From Synechococcus sp. HK01-R (GTDB taxonomy: Bacteria > Cyanobacteriota > Cyanobacteriia > PCC-6307 > Cyanobiaceae): a stretch of DNA of 64,000 nucleotides. The translations under genes and the position numbers were made by a program. The stretch spans positions 558,001-622,000 of the forward strand of contig NZ_CP059059.1 of NCBI RefSeq assembly GCF_014217855.1, written 5' to 3'. This document shows, in pieces, positions 21,401 through 32,707 of the stretch. Under the pieces are notes generated by a model, which saw nothing but the letters and a program-made list of their open reading frames with translations, was not told the DNA's origin and ran no database searches. Each line of letters begins with the position of its first letter. Position 1 is the stretch's first letter.

Positions 21401-21883
21401 ATGACCGGCACCCCCACGATCGACATCGGAATCCCCGCTGACCAACGCGAACAGATTGCCTCCGGCCTCAGCCGACTGCTGGCCGACACGTATGTGCTCT
21501 ACGGCAAGACCCACGGCTTCCACTGGAACGTGACCGGCCCGATGTTCAACACGCTCCATCTGATGTTCATGGAGCAGTACACCGAGCTCTGGAATGCCTT
21601 GGACGTGATCGCGGAGCGGATCCGCGCCCTCGGGGTTGTGGCACCCCACGGTGGCAGCACCCTGGCCAATCTGGCCTCGATCCAGGAAGCCTCCCAACAA
21701 CCTGCCGCCCTGGAGATGGTGCGCGAGCTGGTGGCAGGTCATGAAGCGGTGGCCCGCACCGCCCGGAGCGTGTTTCCCCTCGCGGAGGCCGCGAGTGATG
21801 AACCGACTGCCGATCTGCTCACCCAACGTCTGCAGATCCACGAGAAGACCGCCTGGATGCTGCGCAGCCTGCTGGAGGGCTGA
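21401..21883 (+). CDS. dpsA: Dps/ferritin-like DNA-protection protein
   Basis: 160 residues from the ATG at 21401. Dps dodecamers oxidise iron with hydrogen peroxide and protect DNA. The ferroxidase segment at the subunit interface is present: [20 protein letters not shown], followed by [18 protein letters not shown] with the acidic ligands. The four-helix bundle is complete. The leader region carries a 12-bp tandem repeat. Single gene between the sigma remnant and pyrG. Confidence 0.93.
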   Translation: MTGTPTIDIGIPADQREQIASGLSRLLADTYVLYGKTHGFHWNVTGPMFNTLHLMFMEQYTELWNALDVIAERIRALGVVAPHGGSTLANLASIQEASQQPAALEMVRELVAGHEAVARTARSVFPLAEAASDEPTADLLTQRLQIHEKTAWMLRSLLEG

Positions 21884-21938
21884 TCACGATTGGCGCGATC
21901 ACTGGGATCCATTCCCCTTGGGGCGCTCGGTACATTGA

Positions 21939-24220
<2,282 letters not shown>

Positions 24221-24233
24221 TTCAAAATCCCGC

Positions 24234-24791
24234 TCAAAGCTTTACGGCGTCCTGCTGACGGGTTTCCGCCTTCCAAATCCGCCAGCGCAGTTCGGTGCCC
24301 TTGGGCAGATCCACCACAATCGGCCAAGAGGCGTTGTAGGGCACAAGAAAAGGCTGTTTGCCAAGGGCGAGGAAAGAACGCCCTGATGTCTGATCCGGCG
24401 GGCAGGCCTTACGGGTGCTCATCACCACCACCGGACCCTTCAGCTCGAAAAGAGCCCTGCCGGATGCCTGAGGCAGACGACGCAGGCTCAGGCCTGGGCC
24501 GCTGAGTCGCTTGAGGTTGCAATCCTTTGCCACCTCCTGACCCACGATCAACTGCACACGCCAGTCCAGAGGATTCCTGGAGATGAGAGCGTCTGGACTC
24601 TTCGGCAGCAGACCAGAGGGCTGAATCACCCAACGCTGCAGCCCCGGCGCCGGTGCGGGATATCCGCTGAGATCCAAACGGGGAATCGCCTGTGCAGCCG
24701 GTGCCATGGCTGCCGCTGCAGCAGCCAGCAGGGCCAGACCCTGCAAACCCCCACGCTTTGCGCTTGATGCGTGGAAGCAACGCCTGGCCAT
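24234..24791 (-). CDS. Ecotin-like secreted serine-protease inhibitor
   Basis: 185 residues. An N-terminal signal peptide ([18 protein letters not shown]) is followed by [51 protein letters not shown] and a C-terminal [17 protein letters not shown] pattern. These match the ecotin fold: the CN and ACPP cysteines form its disulfide and the STRKAC loop carries the reactive site, here with Thr-Arg where E. coli ecotin has Thr-Met-Met. Ecotin is a periplasmic inhibitor of trypsin-like proteases. It is transcribed opposite to queE and queC, between them. Confidence 0.82.
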   Translation of the reverse strand: MARRCFHASSAKRGGLQGLALLAAAAAAMAPAAQAIPRLDLSGYPAPAPGLQRWVIQPSGLLPKSPDALISRNPLDWRVQLIVGQEVAKDCNLKRLSGPGLSLRRLPQASGRALFELKGPVVVMSTRKACPPDQTSGRSFLALGKQPFLVPYNASWPIVVDLPKGTELRWRIWKAETRQQDAVKL

Positions 24792-24818
24792 GACCCTTGC
24801 GGCAACAGAATGCCAAGC

Positions 24819-25517
24819 ATGACCGATTCCATCGCGATTGCCCTCCTATCCGGAGGGCTTGATTCCGCCACCGCCGCCGCCCTGGCCATCGAAGCCGGGC
24901 AAAGGGTGATCGGCCTCTCCTTCGACTACGGCCAGCGCCATCGCCGTGAACTGGAGGCCGCCAGTCGACTGGCAAGCACCCTGGGGCTGGCGGAACACCT
25001 CACCATCGCGGTCAATCTCGCCAGCTGGGGGGGGTCATCCCTCACCGATGCGCAACTCACGATTCCCAGTGATGGCGTTCAAGACGGGGTGATCCCCTCC
25101 ACCTATGTGCCTGGGCGAAACACCGTCTTCATTGCGATCGGCCTCAGCCTCGCGGAGGCACGGGGTGCAGAACGACTGGTGCTGGGGGTCAATGCCATTG
25201 ATTACTCCGGTTATCCCGACTGCCGACCCGACTATCTGGCCGCTTTTCAAACCCTGGCCAATCTGAGCAGTCGGGCTGGGCGGGAAGGCCGGGGTCCACG
25301 ACTCTGGGCACCGCTGGTGGAATGGAGCAAACAGCGGATCGTGGAGGAGGCGCTGAGGTTGGGGGTGCCCATTGAGCAGACCTGGAGCTGCTACAGCGGT
25401 GGTGCCGAACCGTGCGGTGTCTGCGACAGCTGCCGCATTCGTGATGAGGCTCTGAGAAGCGCCGGGCGGCCGGATCTCTGCAGCCCTTGCGCTCCAGGCG
25501 GCATCCAGCCGTGTTGA
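24819..25517 (+). CDS. queC: 7-cyano-7-deazaguanine (preQ0) synthase
   Basis: 232 residues from the ATG at 24819 (an in-frame ATG at 24810 is possible). It converts CDG to preQ0 using ATP and ammonia. The P-loop-like [29 protein letters not shown] and the four-Cys zinc site [18 protein letters not shown] are complete. The stop overlaps the GTG start of pabB, so a queC-pabB-pabC transcript is likely. Confidence 0.95.
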   Translation: MTDSIAIALLSGGLDSATAAALAIEAGQRVIGLSFDYGQRHRRELEAASRLASTLGLAEHLTIAVNLASWGGSSLTDAQLTIPSDGVQDGVIPSTYVPGRNTVFIAIGLSLAEARGAERLVLGVNAIDYSGYPDCRPDYLAAFQTLANLSSRAGREGRGPRLWAPLVEWSKQRIVEEALRLGVPIEQTWSCYSGGAEPCGVCDSCRIRDEALRSAGRPDLCSPCAPGGIQPC

Positions 25518-26815
25518 TCCGTGACGCCTGCCCCTGGCGAGAGCCGTCGTGGATTGCGACGGCCTTAGCGGCTGACCATGGGGAAGACGGCCTGATCTGG
25601 CTGGATGGCGATGGCAGCGATCTGGGTCGTTGGGTCACCCTGGCGGTCGATCCAATCGAGCAGGTCTGCTGCAGAGGGCTGCCCAGTGACGCTGATGCAG
25701 CCAATCCCTTCACCGCCCTCCGCAGCCTGGGCCCCGGCCACTGGAGCGGCTGGCTCAGTTATGACGCAGCCGCGTGGCTGGAGTCAGGCAACCCCTGGAA
25801 AGCCGACTCGATGGCGAGCCTCTGGATCGCCCGGCATGACCCAGTGCTGCGTTTCGATCTCCAGCGGCAGGAACTCTGGCTGGAAGGCATGGATCCAGCT
25901 CGCCATGCGGCAATGCTGCGCTGGCTGAGCAATCTCCCGGATCACCCTGCGACCCCCGAGGCTCCAGCACCACGCCACAGCCCCTGGCACCGTCACACGG
26001 ACCGGGATGGCTTTGTGGTCGGTGTGGAGCGGATCCGGGAGCTGATCGCCGCCGGGGATCTTTTCCAGGCCAACCTCACCGCCTGCAGCAGCTGCAAGCT
26101 GCTCGAGCCCATCAGCAATCTGCAGCTCTACAGGCGCCTACGCCAACGCTGTCCGGCACCGTTCGGCGGACTGATCGTGGCGGCGGGAGAGGCGGCAGGG
26201 GAGGCACTGCTTTCCACATCACCGGAGCGGTTCCTCTCGGTGGAGCCCGACGGTCGGGTGGAAACCAGGCCAATCAAAGGCACCCGGCCCCGCGATCCAG
26301 ATCCGGAGCGGGACGCTGATCTGGCGGCCGAACTGATCTGCAGCGGGAAGGACCGAGCGGAGAACGTGATGATCGTCGACCTCTTGCGCAACGACCTGGG
26401 ACGGGTCTGCCAAACGGGTTCGGTGCAGGTGCCTCAATTGGTGGGCCTTGAAAGCTACGCACAGGTGCATCACCTCACGTCGGTGATCACCGCTCAGCTC
26501 CGGGAGGGCGCGACTTGGGTGGAGCTGCTGGAGGCGAGCTGGCCGGGGGGATCAATCAGCGGTGCCCCAAAGCTGCGGGCCTGCCAACGCTTGCAGGAGC
26601 TTGAGCCAGTCGGGAGGGGGCCCTACTGCGGCTCCCTGTTGCGCATCGACTGGAACGGCCGTTTCGACAGCAATATCCTCATCCGCACGGTGCTGCGGCA
26701 AAACAACCAACTGCGCCTGCATGCAGGCTGCGGGATCGTCACCGACTCGCAACCCGAAGCAGAAGCGGACGAACTGGACTGGAAACTGCTGCCACTGCTG
26801 GAGGCCCTGGGATGA
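25511..26815 (+). CDS. pabB: Para-aminobenzoate synthase component I
   Basis: 434 residues from a GTG at 25511 that overlaps the queC stop. The chorismate-binding C-terminal half has [48 protein letters not shown] and [11 protein letters not shown]. It aminates chorismate to 4-amino-4-deoxychorismate with a PabA-type amidotransferase. Assignment to PabB rather than TrpE rests on pabC starting inside its stop codon; sequence alone is close. Confidence 0.87.
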   Translation: MLIRDACPWREPSWIATALAADHGEDGLIWLDGDGSDLGRWVTLAVDPIEQVCCRGLPSDADAANPFTALRSLGPGHWSGWLSYDAAAWLESGNPWKADSMASLWIARHDPVLRFDLQRQELWLEGMDPARHAAMLRWLSNLPDHPATPEAPAPRHSPWHRHTDRDGFVVGVERIRELIAAGDLFQANLTACSSCKLLEPISNLQLYRRLRQRCPAPFGGLIVAAGEAAGEALLSTSPERFLSVEPDGRVETRPIKGTRPRDPDPERDADLAAELICSGKDRAENVMIVDLLRNDLGRVCQTGSVQVPQLVGLESYAQVHHLTSVITAQLREGATWVELLEASWPGGSISGAPKLRACQRLQELEPVGRGPYCGSLLRIDWNGRFDSNILIRTVLRQNNQLRLHAGCGIVTDSQPEAEADELDWKLLPLLEALG

Positions 26816-27678
26816 GCAACCAGTCCACGCAGAACTCCAAGCCTGAGTCGATCAGCTGGTGCAACGGCCGTTGGGGTTCTGCAAAGGAGCTGGGGATACC
26901 CCTCAGCGACCGAGGCCTGCTGCTGGCAGACGGTCTGTTTGAGACCGTGCTGGTGCAGGCGGGAAAACCGCGGCTGCTGGAGGACCATCTCCAGCGCTGG
27001 CAGACGAGTGCGGCGCTGCTGGCCATGGCCCCTCCCCCTGAAGCGGATTGGCTGAAAGGCCTGATCAGCGAAGCAATCGACCGCTGCGGTCTAGGCGGGG
27101 AAGGGAATGAAAGCAGCGGCGCCCTGCGCTTGAACTGGAGCCGAGGCGATGGCGATGGCCGCGGGATCGAGCTTCCAACCGCAGCCACCGATCCAAGCCA
27201 GCATCGCTTTTGGTTGACGTTGCAGCATCACACCCCGAGTTTCTCCCCGGTCCGTTGCTGGATCAGTCGCCATGAACACCGCAATGCCACAAGCCAGCTG
27301 AGCCGTTGCAAAACCTTCGCCTATGGCCAAGCGATTCAAGCCCGACGAGAAGCACGGACCCACGGCGCCGACGATGCCCTGCTGCTGAGCAGCAAAGGGG
27401 ATCTTTGCTGCGGCAGTACCGCCAACCTGCTGGTCCTTCGCCAAGGCACCTGGATCACCCCGCCTCTGAGCAGCGGCTGTCTGCCAGGCATCATGCGAGC
27501 CCGCACCCTGACCCTGCCCAACGCCAACGAGGAACCACTCGGCACACAACCGCAACCAGGGGATCAGTGGCTCCTGATCAACAGCCTTGGATGCAGGCCG
27601 CTGGCGCAGGTCGACGACCAACCCCTGAACGTCAATGCGGCCAGCGCCCAGGCACTCTGGAGCAACCTGCTGGACTGA
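26812..27678 (+). CDS. pabC: Aminodeoxychorismate lyase, fold-type IV PLP enzyme
   Basis: 288 residues; the ATG overlaps the pabB TGA (ATGA). Class IV aminotransferase motifs: LSDRGLLLADGLFETVLV, HLQRWQTSA, the catalytic-lysine segment LSRCKTFAYGQAIQARREA, and GSTANLLVLR. Next to pabB it is read as the lyase that releases p-aminobenzoate for folate; a branched-chain or D-amino-acid aminotransferase would be the alternative without this context. Confidence 0.87.
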   Translation: MSNQSTQNSKPESISWCNGRWGSAKELGIPLSDRGLLLADGLFETVLVQAGKPRLLEDHLQRWQTSAALLAMAPPPEADWLKGLISEAIDRCGLGGEGNESSGALRLNWSRGDGDGRGIELPTAATDPSQHRFWLTLQHHTPSFSPVRCWISRHEHRNATSQLSRCKTFAYGQAIQARREARTHGADDALLLSSKGDLCCGSTANLLVLRQGTWITPPLSSGCLPGIMRARTLTLPNANEEPLGTQPQPGDQWLLINSLGCRPLAQVDDQPLNVNAASAQALWSNLLD

Positions 27679-27703
27679 GTCGAGCAAAAGAGACGTGGAC
27701 GTT

Positions 27704-27732
27704 ACCGAATAGCTACCGAATCAACACCGAAT
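27704..27732. repeat. Three ACCGAAT direct repeats at 11-bp spacing
   Basis: ACCGAAT occurs at 27704-27710, 27715-27721 and 27726-27732, each start exactly 11 bases after the last, in the 123-base gap before the APC permease. One-turn phasing of three direct repeats is what OmpR/PhoB-type regulators bind. The core differs from the Pho box, so the regulator is unknown. Confidence 0.6.
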
Positions 27733-27801
27733 CGTGCCATCAATCAATCTGTGGCGGGAGCGCCGTGCTGTGGTGATGCTGCAACAAAGAGGCGCAAGCC
27801 G

Positions 27802-29364
27802 ATGGAACTGAAACGCGATCTGGGGATCAGCACCCTCACCCTGGCCGTGGTCAGCAGCACGATCGGGTCTGGGTGGTTGTTCGCGCCTTACTTCTCAGCC
27901 CGTAGCGCCGGGCCAGCGAGCCTGCTGGCCTGGGTTGTCGGTGGAGCCATGGCCTTCGTGCTGGCCCTGGTGTTCGCCGAGCTGGGAGCACTCGTCAACA
28001 GCTCAGGCGCCCTAGCCCAGATCCCGCTGCTCAGCCATGGGCGGCTCTCCGGCTTTATCGGCGGCTGGAGCGCCTGGATCTCTTACGTCTCCCTACCCAC
28101 CATCGAGGTTCTGGCCCTGCTGCAGTACCTGGCCAGCAGCCTGCCCTGGCTCACCCACGACGAGGGTGGCCAGCAACTGCTCACCGGTGCCGGTCAGCTG
28201 CTGGCTGTTGCACTGCTGGTGTTCTTTACCTGGATCAATCTCGCTGGAGTCAACCGACTGGCCCAATGGATCGACAGCCTCACGATCTGGAAACTGATCG
28301 TGCCGGTGCTGGTTTCAGTGACCCTGATGCTTCTGGCAGGCCATTGGGGCAACCTCGGCATTCGGGTCCCCATGGGACAGGGTGCCCTCGTGGACGCGAT
28401 CGGCAGTGGTGGCATCCTGTTCAGCCTGCTGGGATTCCGCACCGCCATGGATCTCGCCGGGGAAGCACGCAGCCCGCAGAGAGACGTGCCCCTAGCGATG
28501 GGATTGGGCCTGGGTCTCTGTCTGGGGATTTACTTGATCCTCCAGCTGGCCTTCCTGGTGAGCGTGCCTCCTGCAGACCTCGCCGGAGGCTGGTCACGCC
28601 TCACTCTCAGCGCCCATGGTGGGCCGATGGTGGCCCTTGCCCTTGGCCTCGGCCTGGGCTGGGTGGCCACCCTGCTGCTGATCGACGCTGTGATCTCACC
28701 GGGAGCCACGGCCCTCACCTTCGTTGGGGTGTCGGCACGGGTGAGCTGGATGATGGGTGAATGCGGCCTTCTACCGAAAGGGCTCGGACGTCTCAACAAC
28801 CGTGGCGTTCCCCACTGGGCATTAATCAGCAGCCTCGTGATCGGCTCCGCGCTGCTCTGGATCGGTCCGAGCTGGCAGACGGTGGTGAGTTTCCTCACCT
28901 CCACCCTGGTGATCGCCCTGGCGATGGGCCCGGTGAGCTTGCTGAGCCTGAGGCGGCAGCTCCCGAATGAACCCCGCCGGTTCCGCATCCCCCAGGCGCG
29001 GTTGCTCTGCAGCATCGCCTTCGTGATGGCCACCTGGGCCACCAGCTGGTGCGGCCGTCCAGCCCTGGAGGGAGCCGTGGTGGTGATCCTGATCCCCACA
29101 CTGATCTATGTCGCCAACCGCTGGCGGCAACGCCAGCCAATCGATGCCCGCGCCGGTCTTTGGTGGATCCTCTATCTGGGTCTGCTGCTGCTGGACATGG
29201 AACTGTTCAGCGAAGGACAACCCTTCGCCCTGCCAACCGGCCTCCACCTACTGCTGCTTACGGTCCTTGCCCTCGTGGTGCTGCCCCTGGCGGTGAAGAA
29301 CGCGCTGCCGCAGGTCTCCCCCCACGCCCTCACTGGCTTAGGAGCAGGAGACCCAACCGGCTGA
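27802..29364 (+). CDS. APC-superfamily amino-acid/polyamine permease
   Basis: 520 residues from the ATG at 27802. About 12-14 membrane helices. The first carries the unwound substrate site ISTLTLAVVSSTIGSGWLFA typical of the amino acid-polyamine-organocation fold, followed by LAWVVGGAMAFVLALVFAEL. Substrate cannot be read from sequence; LeuT-fold relatives carry amino acids or amines. Upstream are three phased ACCGAAT repeats. The next gene (carbonic anhydrase) starts 26 bases later on the same strand. Confidence 0.85.
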   Translation: MELKRDLGISTLTLAVVSSTIGSGWLFAPYFSARSAGPASLLAWVVGGAMAFVLALVFAELGALVNSSGALAQIPLLSHGRLSGFIGGWSAWISYVSLPTIEVLALLQYLASSLPWLTHDEGGQQLLTGAGQLLAVALLVFFTWINLAGVNRLAQWIDSLTIWKLIVPVLVSVTLMLLAGHWGNLGIRVPMGQGALVDAIGSGGILFSLLGFRTAMDLAGEARSPQRDVPLAMGLGLGLCLGIYLILQLAFLVSVPPADLAGGWSRLTLSAHGGPMVALALGLGLGWVATLLLIDAVISPGATALTFVGVSARVSWMMGECGLLPKGLGRLNNRGVPHWALISSLVIGSALLWIGPSWQTVVSFLTSTLVIALAMGPVSLLSLRRQLPNEPRRFRIPQARLLCSIAFVMATWATSWCGRPALEGAVVVILIPTLIYVANRWRQRQPIDARAGLWWILYLGLLLLDMELFSEGQPFALPTGLHLLLLTVLALVVLPLAVKNALPQVSPHALTGLGAGDPTG

Positions 29365-29390
29365 TAGCCAAGACTGACAGCAGCTGTCGC

Positions 29391-30113
29391 ATGGACGTGC
29401 ACCTGGATCGTCGTTGCTTTCTGCTGGGGGCCGGTCTCAGCTGTGTCGGTCTGCTGGGATGGAACACACCCACCTGGGCCGTGCCAGAGGAGGACCTGCT
29501 CAACTGCCGACCCGCCGATCCACTCGAAGCACTGATCACGGGCAACAACCGATTCTCTGCGGCCTGGCAGCAAGCCGATCAAGCTGATAGCACCAACGAG
29601 CGCTCCCAACAAATGGCTGCACTCTGGAGCGGGCACTGCTTTCTGCCAGCCAAGGTGATGGCACAAGGCCAAGCACCCTGGGCCACCGTCCTCACCTGCG
29701 CAGATTCACGCGTGGCCCCGGAATGGATCTTTGATGCTGCTCCTGCTGATCTGTTTGTGATTCGCAGCGCTGGCAACACCGCGTTCGATGATGCAATCGC
29801 TTCCATGGAGTTCGGCGTTCTGGCCCTGAAAACGCCCTTGATCATGGTGATGGGCCATAGCGCCTGCGGCGCTGTCAAGGCTGCGCAAGGCGACGAACTC
29901 CCCACTCCGCTGCTGACGGAACTGGTGAAGCCGATTCGAGCGGCCATCCAACCAGGGCAAGATCTGGAAGCGGCGACCAAAGCCAATGCCAGTTACGCCG
30001 CCAAGCAGCTCACCGCCCGCAGCGAGGTGATCAAAGACGCCGTCGACAACGGCACATTGCAGATCGTGGTCGGCTACTTCGACATTGGCTCTGGCAAGGT
30101 GACGATGGTCTGA
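29391..30113 (+). CDS. Secreted (Tat-type) beta-carbonic anhydrase
   Basis: 240 residues from the ATG at 29391. The N-terminus has twin arginines (DRRCFLLGAGL), a hydrophobic core and a PTWA cleavage-like site, a Tat or Sec signal. The catalytic site is a beta-class carbonic anhydrase: Cys103 in CADSRVAPEW with the Asp105/Arg107 dyad, and His156/Cys159 in MGHSACGAV. It interconverts CO2 and bicarbonate, here probably in the periplasm. Its stop is three bases from the urtE stop (convergent). Confidence 0.9.
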   Translation: MDVHLDRRCFLLGAGLSCVGLLGWNTPTWAVPEEDLLNCRPADPLEALITGNNRFSAAWQQADQADSTNERSQQMAALWSGHCFLPAKVMAQGQAPWATVLTCADSRVAPEWIFDAAPADLFVIRSAGNTAFDDAIASMEFGVLALKTPLIMVMGHSACGAVKAAQGDELPTPLLTELVKPIRAAIQPGQDLEAATKANASYAAKQLTARSEVIKDAVDNGTLQIVVGYFDIGSGKVTMV

Positions 30114-30116
30114 CGA

Positions 30117-30827
30117 TCACACACTCAAAAAGCGATCCACGACCGCCTGACTGAGTTCGGCGGTCGGACCGCTCGCCACAATCCCCCCCCGCTGCATCGC
30201 GTAATAGCGATCGGCTTGCCGGACAAAATGGAGGTGCTGCTCCACCAGCAGCACACCAATGCCGGTCTCGGCAATAATGCGACGAACAGCAGCTTCAATG
30301 TCCTGCACGATGTTGGGCTGAATGCCCTCGGTGGGTTCATCGAGGAGCAGCAATTTGGGCTTGCCAAGCAGTGCCCGGGCAATGGCCAGCTGCTGCTGCT
30401 GGCCACCGCTGAGGTCACCACCCTTGCGGGGCAGAAACTCCCGCAAGATGGGGAAGAGCTCATACACAAACGGATCGATGCGCCGGTGGCGTCCGAGCCC
30501 ACCTGGGAGCGCTTCCATCCCCAGCATCAGGTTGTCCTCAACGGTCAGCTGGGGAATGATTTCTCGCCCCTGGGGCACATAGCCGACCCCAGCCCTTGCC
30601 CTCTGATAAGGAGCCTGACGGTCGAGCCCATCACCGTTGAAGACAATCTCTCCGCGGCGTGGTCGCAACAGACCGATCAACGACTTGAGAAGCGTGGTCT
30701 TACCCACACCGTTACGGCCGATCAGACAAACCATCTCACCAGATTTCACGGTGAGGTCCACGTCCCGCAGGATATGGCTCTCGCCGTAATAGGTGTTCAA
30801 CCCGCGGATTTCCAGAAGTTCCGTCAT
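30117..30827 (-). CDS. urtE: Urea ABC transporter ATPase UrtE
   Basis: 236 residues. Walker A GRNGVGKTTL, signature LSGGQQQQLAIARAL, Walker B LLLLDEPTEGIQPNI and the H-loop LLVEQHLHF mark a LivF-type ATPase. With UrtD it powers the high-affinity urea importer. Last gene of the urtABCDE operon; its ATG overlaps the urtD stop by four bases. Confidence 0.95.
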   Translation of the reverse strand: MTELLEIRGLNTYYGESHILRDVDLTVKSGEMVCLIGRNGVGKTTLLKSLIGLLRPRRGEIVFNGDGLDRQAPYQRARAGVGYVPQGREIIPQLTVEDNLMLGMEALPGGLGRHRRIDPFVYELFPILREFLPRKGGDLSGGQQQQLAIARALLGKPKLLLLDEPTEGIQPNIVQDIEAAVRRIIAETGIGVLLVEQHLHFVRQADRYYAMQRGGIVASGPTAELSQAVVDRFLSV

Positions 30828-31579
30828 CCGTTCTGCTCCTCCGTGGTTCCGAGATACACCTCAATCACACGCGGATCAGCCTGCACCTGATCCATCGTTC
30901 CCTCACAGAGCACATGACCCTGGTGCAACACCGTCACTGGGCTCTCCAAGCGCCGGATGAACTCCATGTCGTGCTCAATCACCAGCACGGTGTGATCCCC
31001 CGCCAACGACTTGAGCAAATCGGCGGTGAGATCCGTCTCCTCATCGGTGAGTCCTGCCACCGGCTCGTCGACCAGGAGAAGATCAGGATCCTGACCCACC
31101 AACATCGCAATCTCCAGCCACTGTTTCTGACCATGGGAGAGAGCGCCTGCAAGCCAGTCAGCCCGGTGATGCAGATTCACGATGCTCATCAGCTGATGCA
31201 CCTGATCGCGCTGCGTGGCATTCAAACCGCCGAACAACAGTGACCATGGCTGCTTGGGCCTGCTGACCGCCAGCGCCAAGTTCTCCTGGACGCTGAGCTT
31301 CTCAAACACCCGCGGACTCTGAAATTTGCGGCCGATGCCGAGTCGAGCGATGCGGTGCTCTTTGGTTCCCACCAGGGAGCGCCCCTTAAACACCACATCC
31401 CCTTCGGTGGGAGTGGTCTTGCCAGTGATCACATCCAAAAAGGTGGTCTTGCCAGCCCCATTGGGACCAATCACCGCCCTCAGTTCACCAGGCTGGAGAC
31501 TGAGATTGAGATCGCGTAGGGCTAAGAAGCCGTCAAAGCTGACTGTGATCTGGCGTAACTCCAAAAGGGGAGCACTCAT
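30824..31579 (-). CDS. urtD: Urea ABC transporter ATPase UrtD
   Basis: 251 residues from the ATG at 31579; the frame extends 36 codons upstream into urtC, but homologous sequence starts at MSAPLLELRQITVSFDGF. LivG-type ATPase with Walker A GPNGAGKTTFL, signature LSHGQKQWLEIAM, and DLLLVDEPVAGLTDEET. Four-base overlaps with urtC and urtE show a tightly packed operon. Confidence 0.94.
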   Translation of the reverse strand: MSAPLLELRQITVSFDGFLALRDLNLSLQPGELRAVIGPNGAGKTTFLDVITGKTTPTEGDVVFKGRSLVGTKEHRIARLGIGRKFQSPRVFEKLSVQENLALAVSRPKQPWSLLFGGLNATQRDQVHQLMSIVNLHHRADWLAGALSHGQKQWLEIAMLVGQDPDLLLVDEPVAGLTDEETDLTADLLKSLAGDHTVLVIEHDMEFIRRLESPVTVLHQGHVLCEGTMDQVQADPRVIEVYLGTTEEQNG

Positions 31580-32703
31580 GGCTGCACCTCCTCCTGACCG
31601 TCGATTTCCAGTTGGGGGTAGGTGGCGATTCGACGACCCAAACCCAGGCGGGACAGCAGATTGCGAGGGCCATCTGTGCGGAACCAACCGATCACACCTT
31701 CCGGCAGTGCCGTGACCACCAAAATGAACAGTCCGCCTTGAATAAACAGCCAGCTCTGTGGCATCGCCTCGCTCACCAGGCTTTTGGCGTACATGATCGA
31801 GACGGCGCCGAGAATGGCACCAACCAACGTGCCACGCCCTCCGACGGCGACCCAGATCACCATTTCGATTGAAAAGGGCACCGCCATGTACTGGGGCGAA
31901 ACGATCCCCGACTGCACCGTGAAGAGGGCACCGCCAATGCCCGCAAGGCCTCCGGCAATCGCAAACACAATCGTCTTGAACAGGGTGGGGTTAAAGCCGG
32001 TGAAGCGAAGCCGCGGCTCGTCATCACGGATCGCGATCAACACATCGCCGAAACGACCACGCACCACCCAGCGCACAAACAGCCAGGCCAAGATCACGAT
32101 CACAGCGGTGATCCAAAAGAACCAACGCTGCATCTCAGGTGAACCAACCATCTGTCCGAACAGCTTGGTCACATCGGTTTTGAGACCGTTGGTGCCGTTG
32201 ATCAGCTTCTGTTGGCCATTGAAAAAATTGAAAAACACCAGCAAGGCCGCCTGGGTCAGGATCGAGAAGTAGACCCCCTTGATGCGGTTGCGAAACACCA
32301 TGTTGCCGAGCAGCGCAGCCAGCAATGCCGGCACTAGCCAGATGGCAATCAACGTGAACAGAGGATTGTGGAAGGGTTCCCAGAACAAGGGCAGCCGATC
32401 CACGCCGTAAAGGCTGAAGAACTCAGGGATGCCGTTGGGATGGCTGGCAGAGCTATTGAGCTGGAGATACATCGCCGCCGCATAGCCACCGAGAGCGAAG
32501 AAAATGCCCTGCCCGAGGCTGAGCAATCCGGTAAAACCCCAGATCAGATCAATGCCGAGGGCCACGATCGCCAGGGAAAGGAACCGACCCAAAAGATTGA
32601 GCCGAAACACAGGAAGCACCGCTGGTGCCGCCACGACCGCGGCAACGATCAGCACCCAAAGGAGCACCAGGGGCCAACGGCGCTGTTGAAAGACTTGAAT
32701 CAT
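31576..32703 (-). CDS. urtC: Urea ABC transporter permease UrtC
   Basis: 375 residues, LivM-type permease with about nine membrane helices. Starts IQVFQQRRWPLVLLWVLIV; carries FSLAIVALGIDLIWGFTGLL-like family segments (LSLAIVALGIDLIWGFTGLL) and the EAA-type loop DRIAI/RDDEPRLRFTGFNP. It pairs with UrtB to form the membrane channel. Follows urtB after four bases and overlaps urtD by four. Confidence 0.94.
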   Translation of the reverse strand: MIQVFQQRRWPLVLLWVLIVAAVVAAPAVLPVFRLNLLGRFLSLAIVALGIDLIWGFTGLLSLGQGIFFALGGYAAAMYLQLNSSASHPNGIPEFFSLYGVDRLPLFWEPFHNPLFTLIAIWLVPALLAALLGNMVFRNRIKGVYFSILTQAALLVFFNFFNGQQKLINGTNGLKTDVTKLFGQMVGSPEMQRWFFWITAVIVILAWLFVRWVVRGRFGDVLIAIRDDEPRLRFTGFNPTLFKTIVFAIAGGLAGIGGALFTVQSGIVSPQYMAVPFSIEMVIWVAVGGRGTLVGAILGAVSIMYAKSLVSEAMPQSWLFIQGGLFILVVTALPEGVIGWFRTDGPRNLLSRLGLGRRIATYPQLEIDGQEEVQP

Positions 32704-32707
32704 GAGC

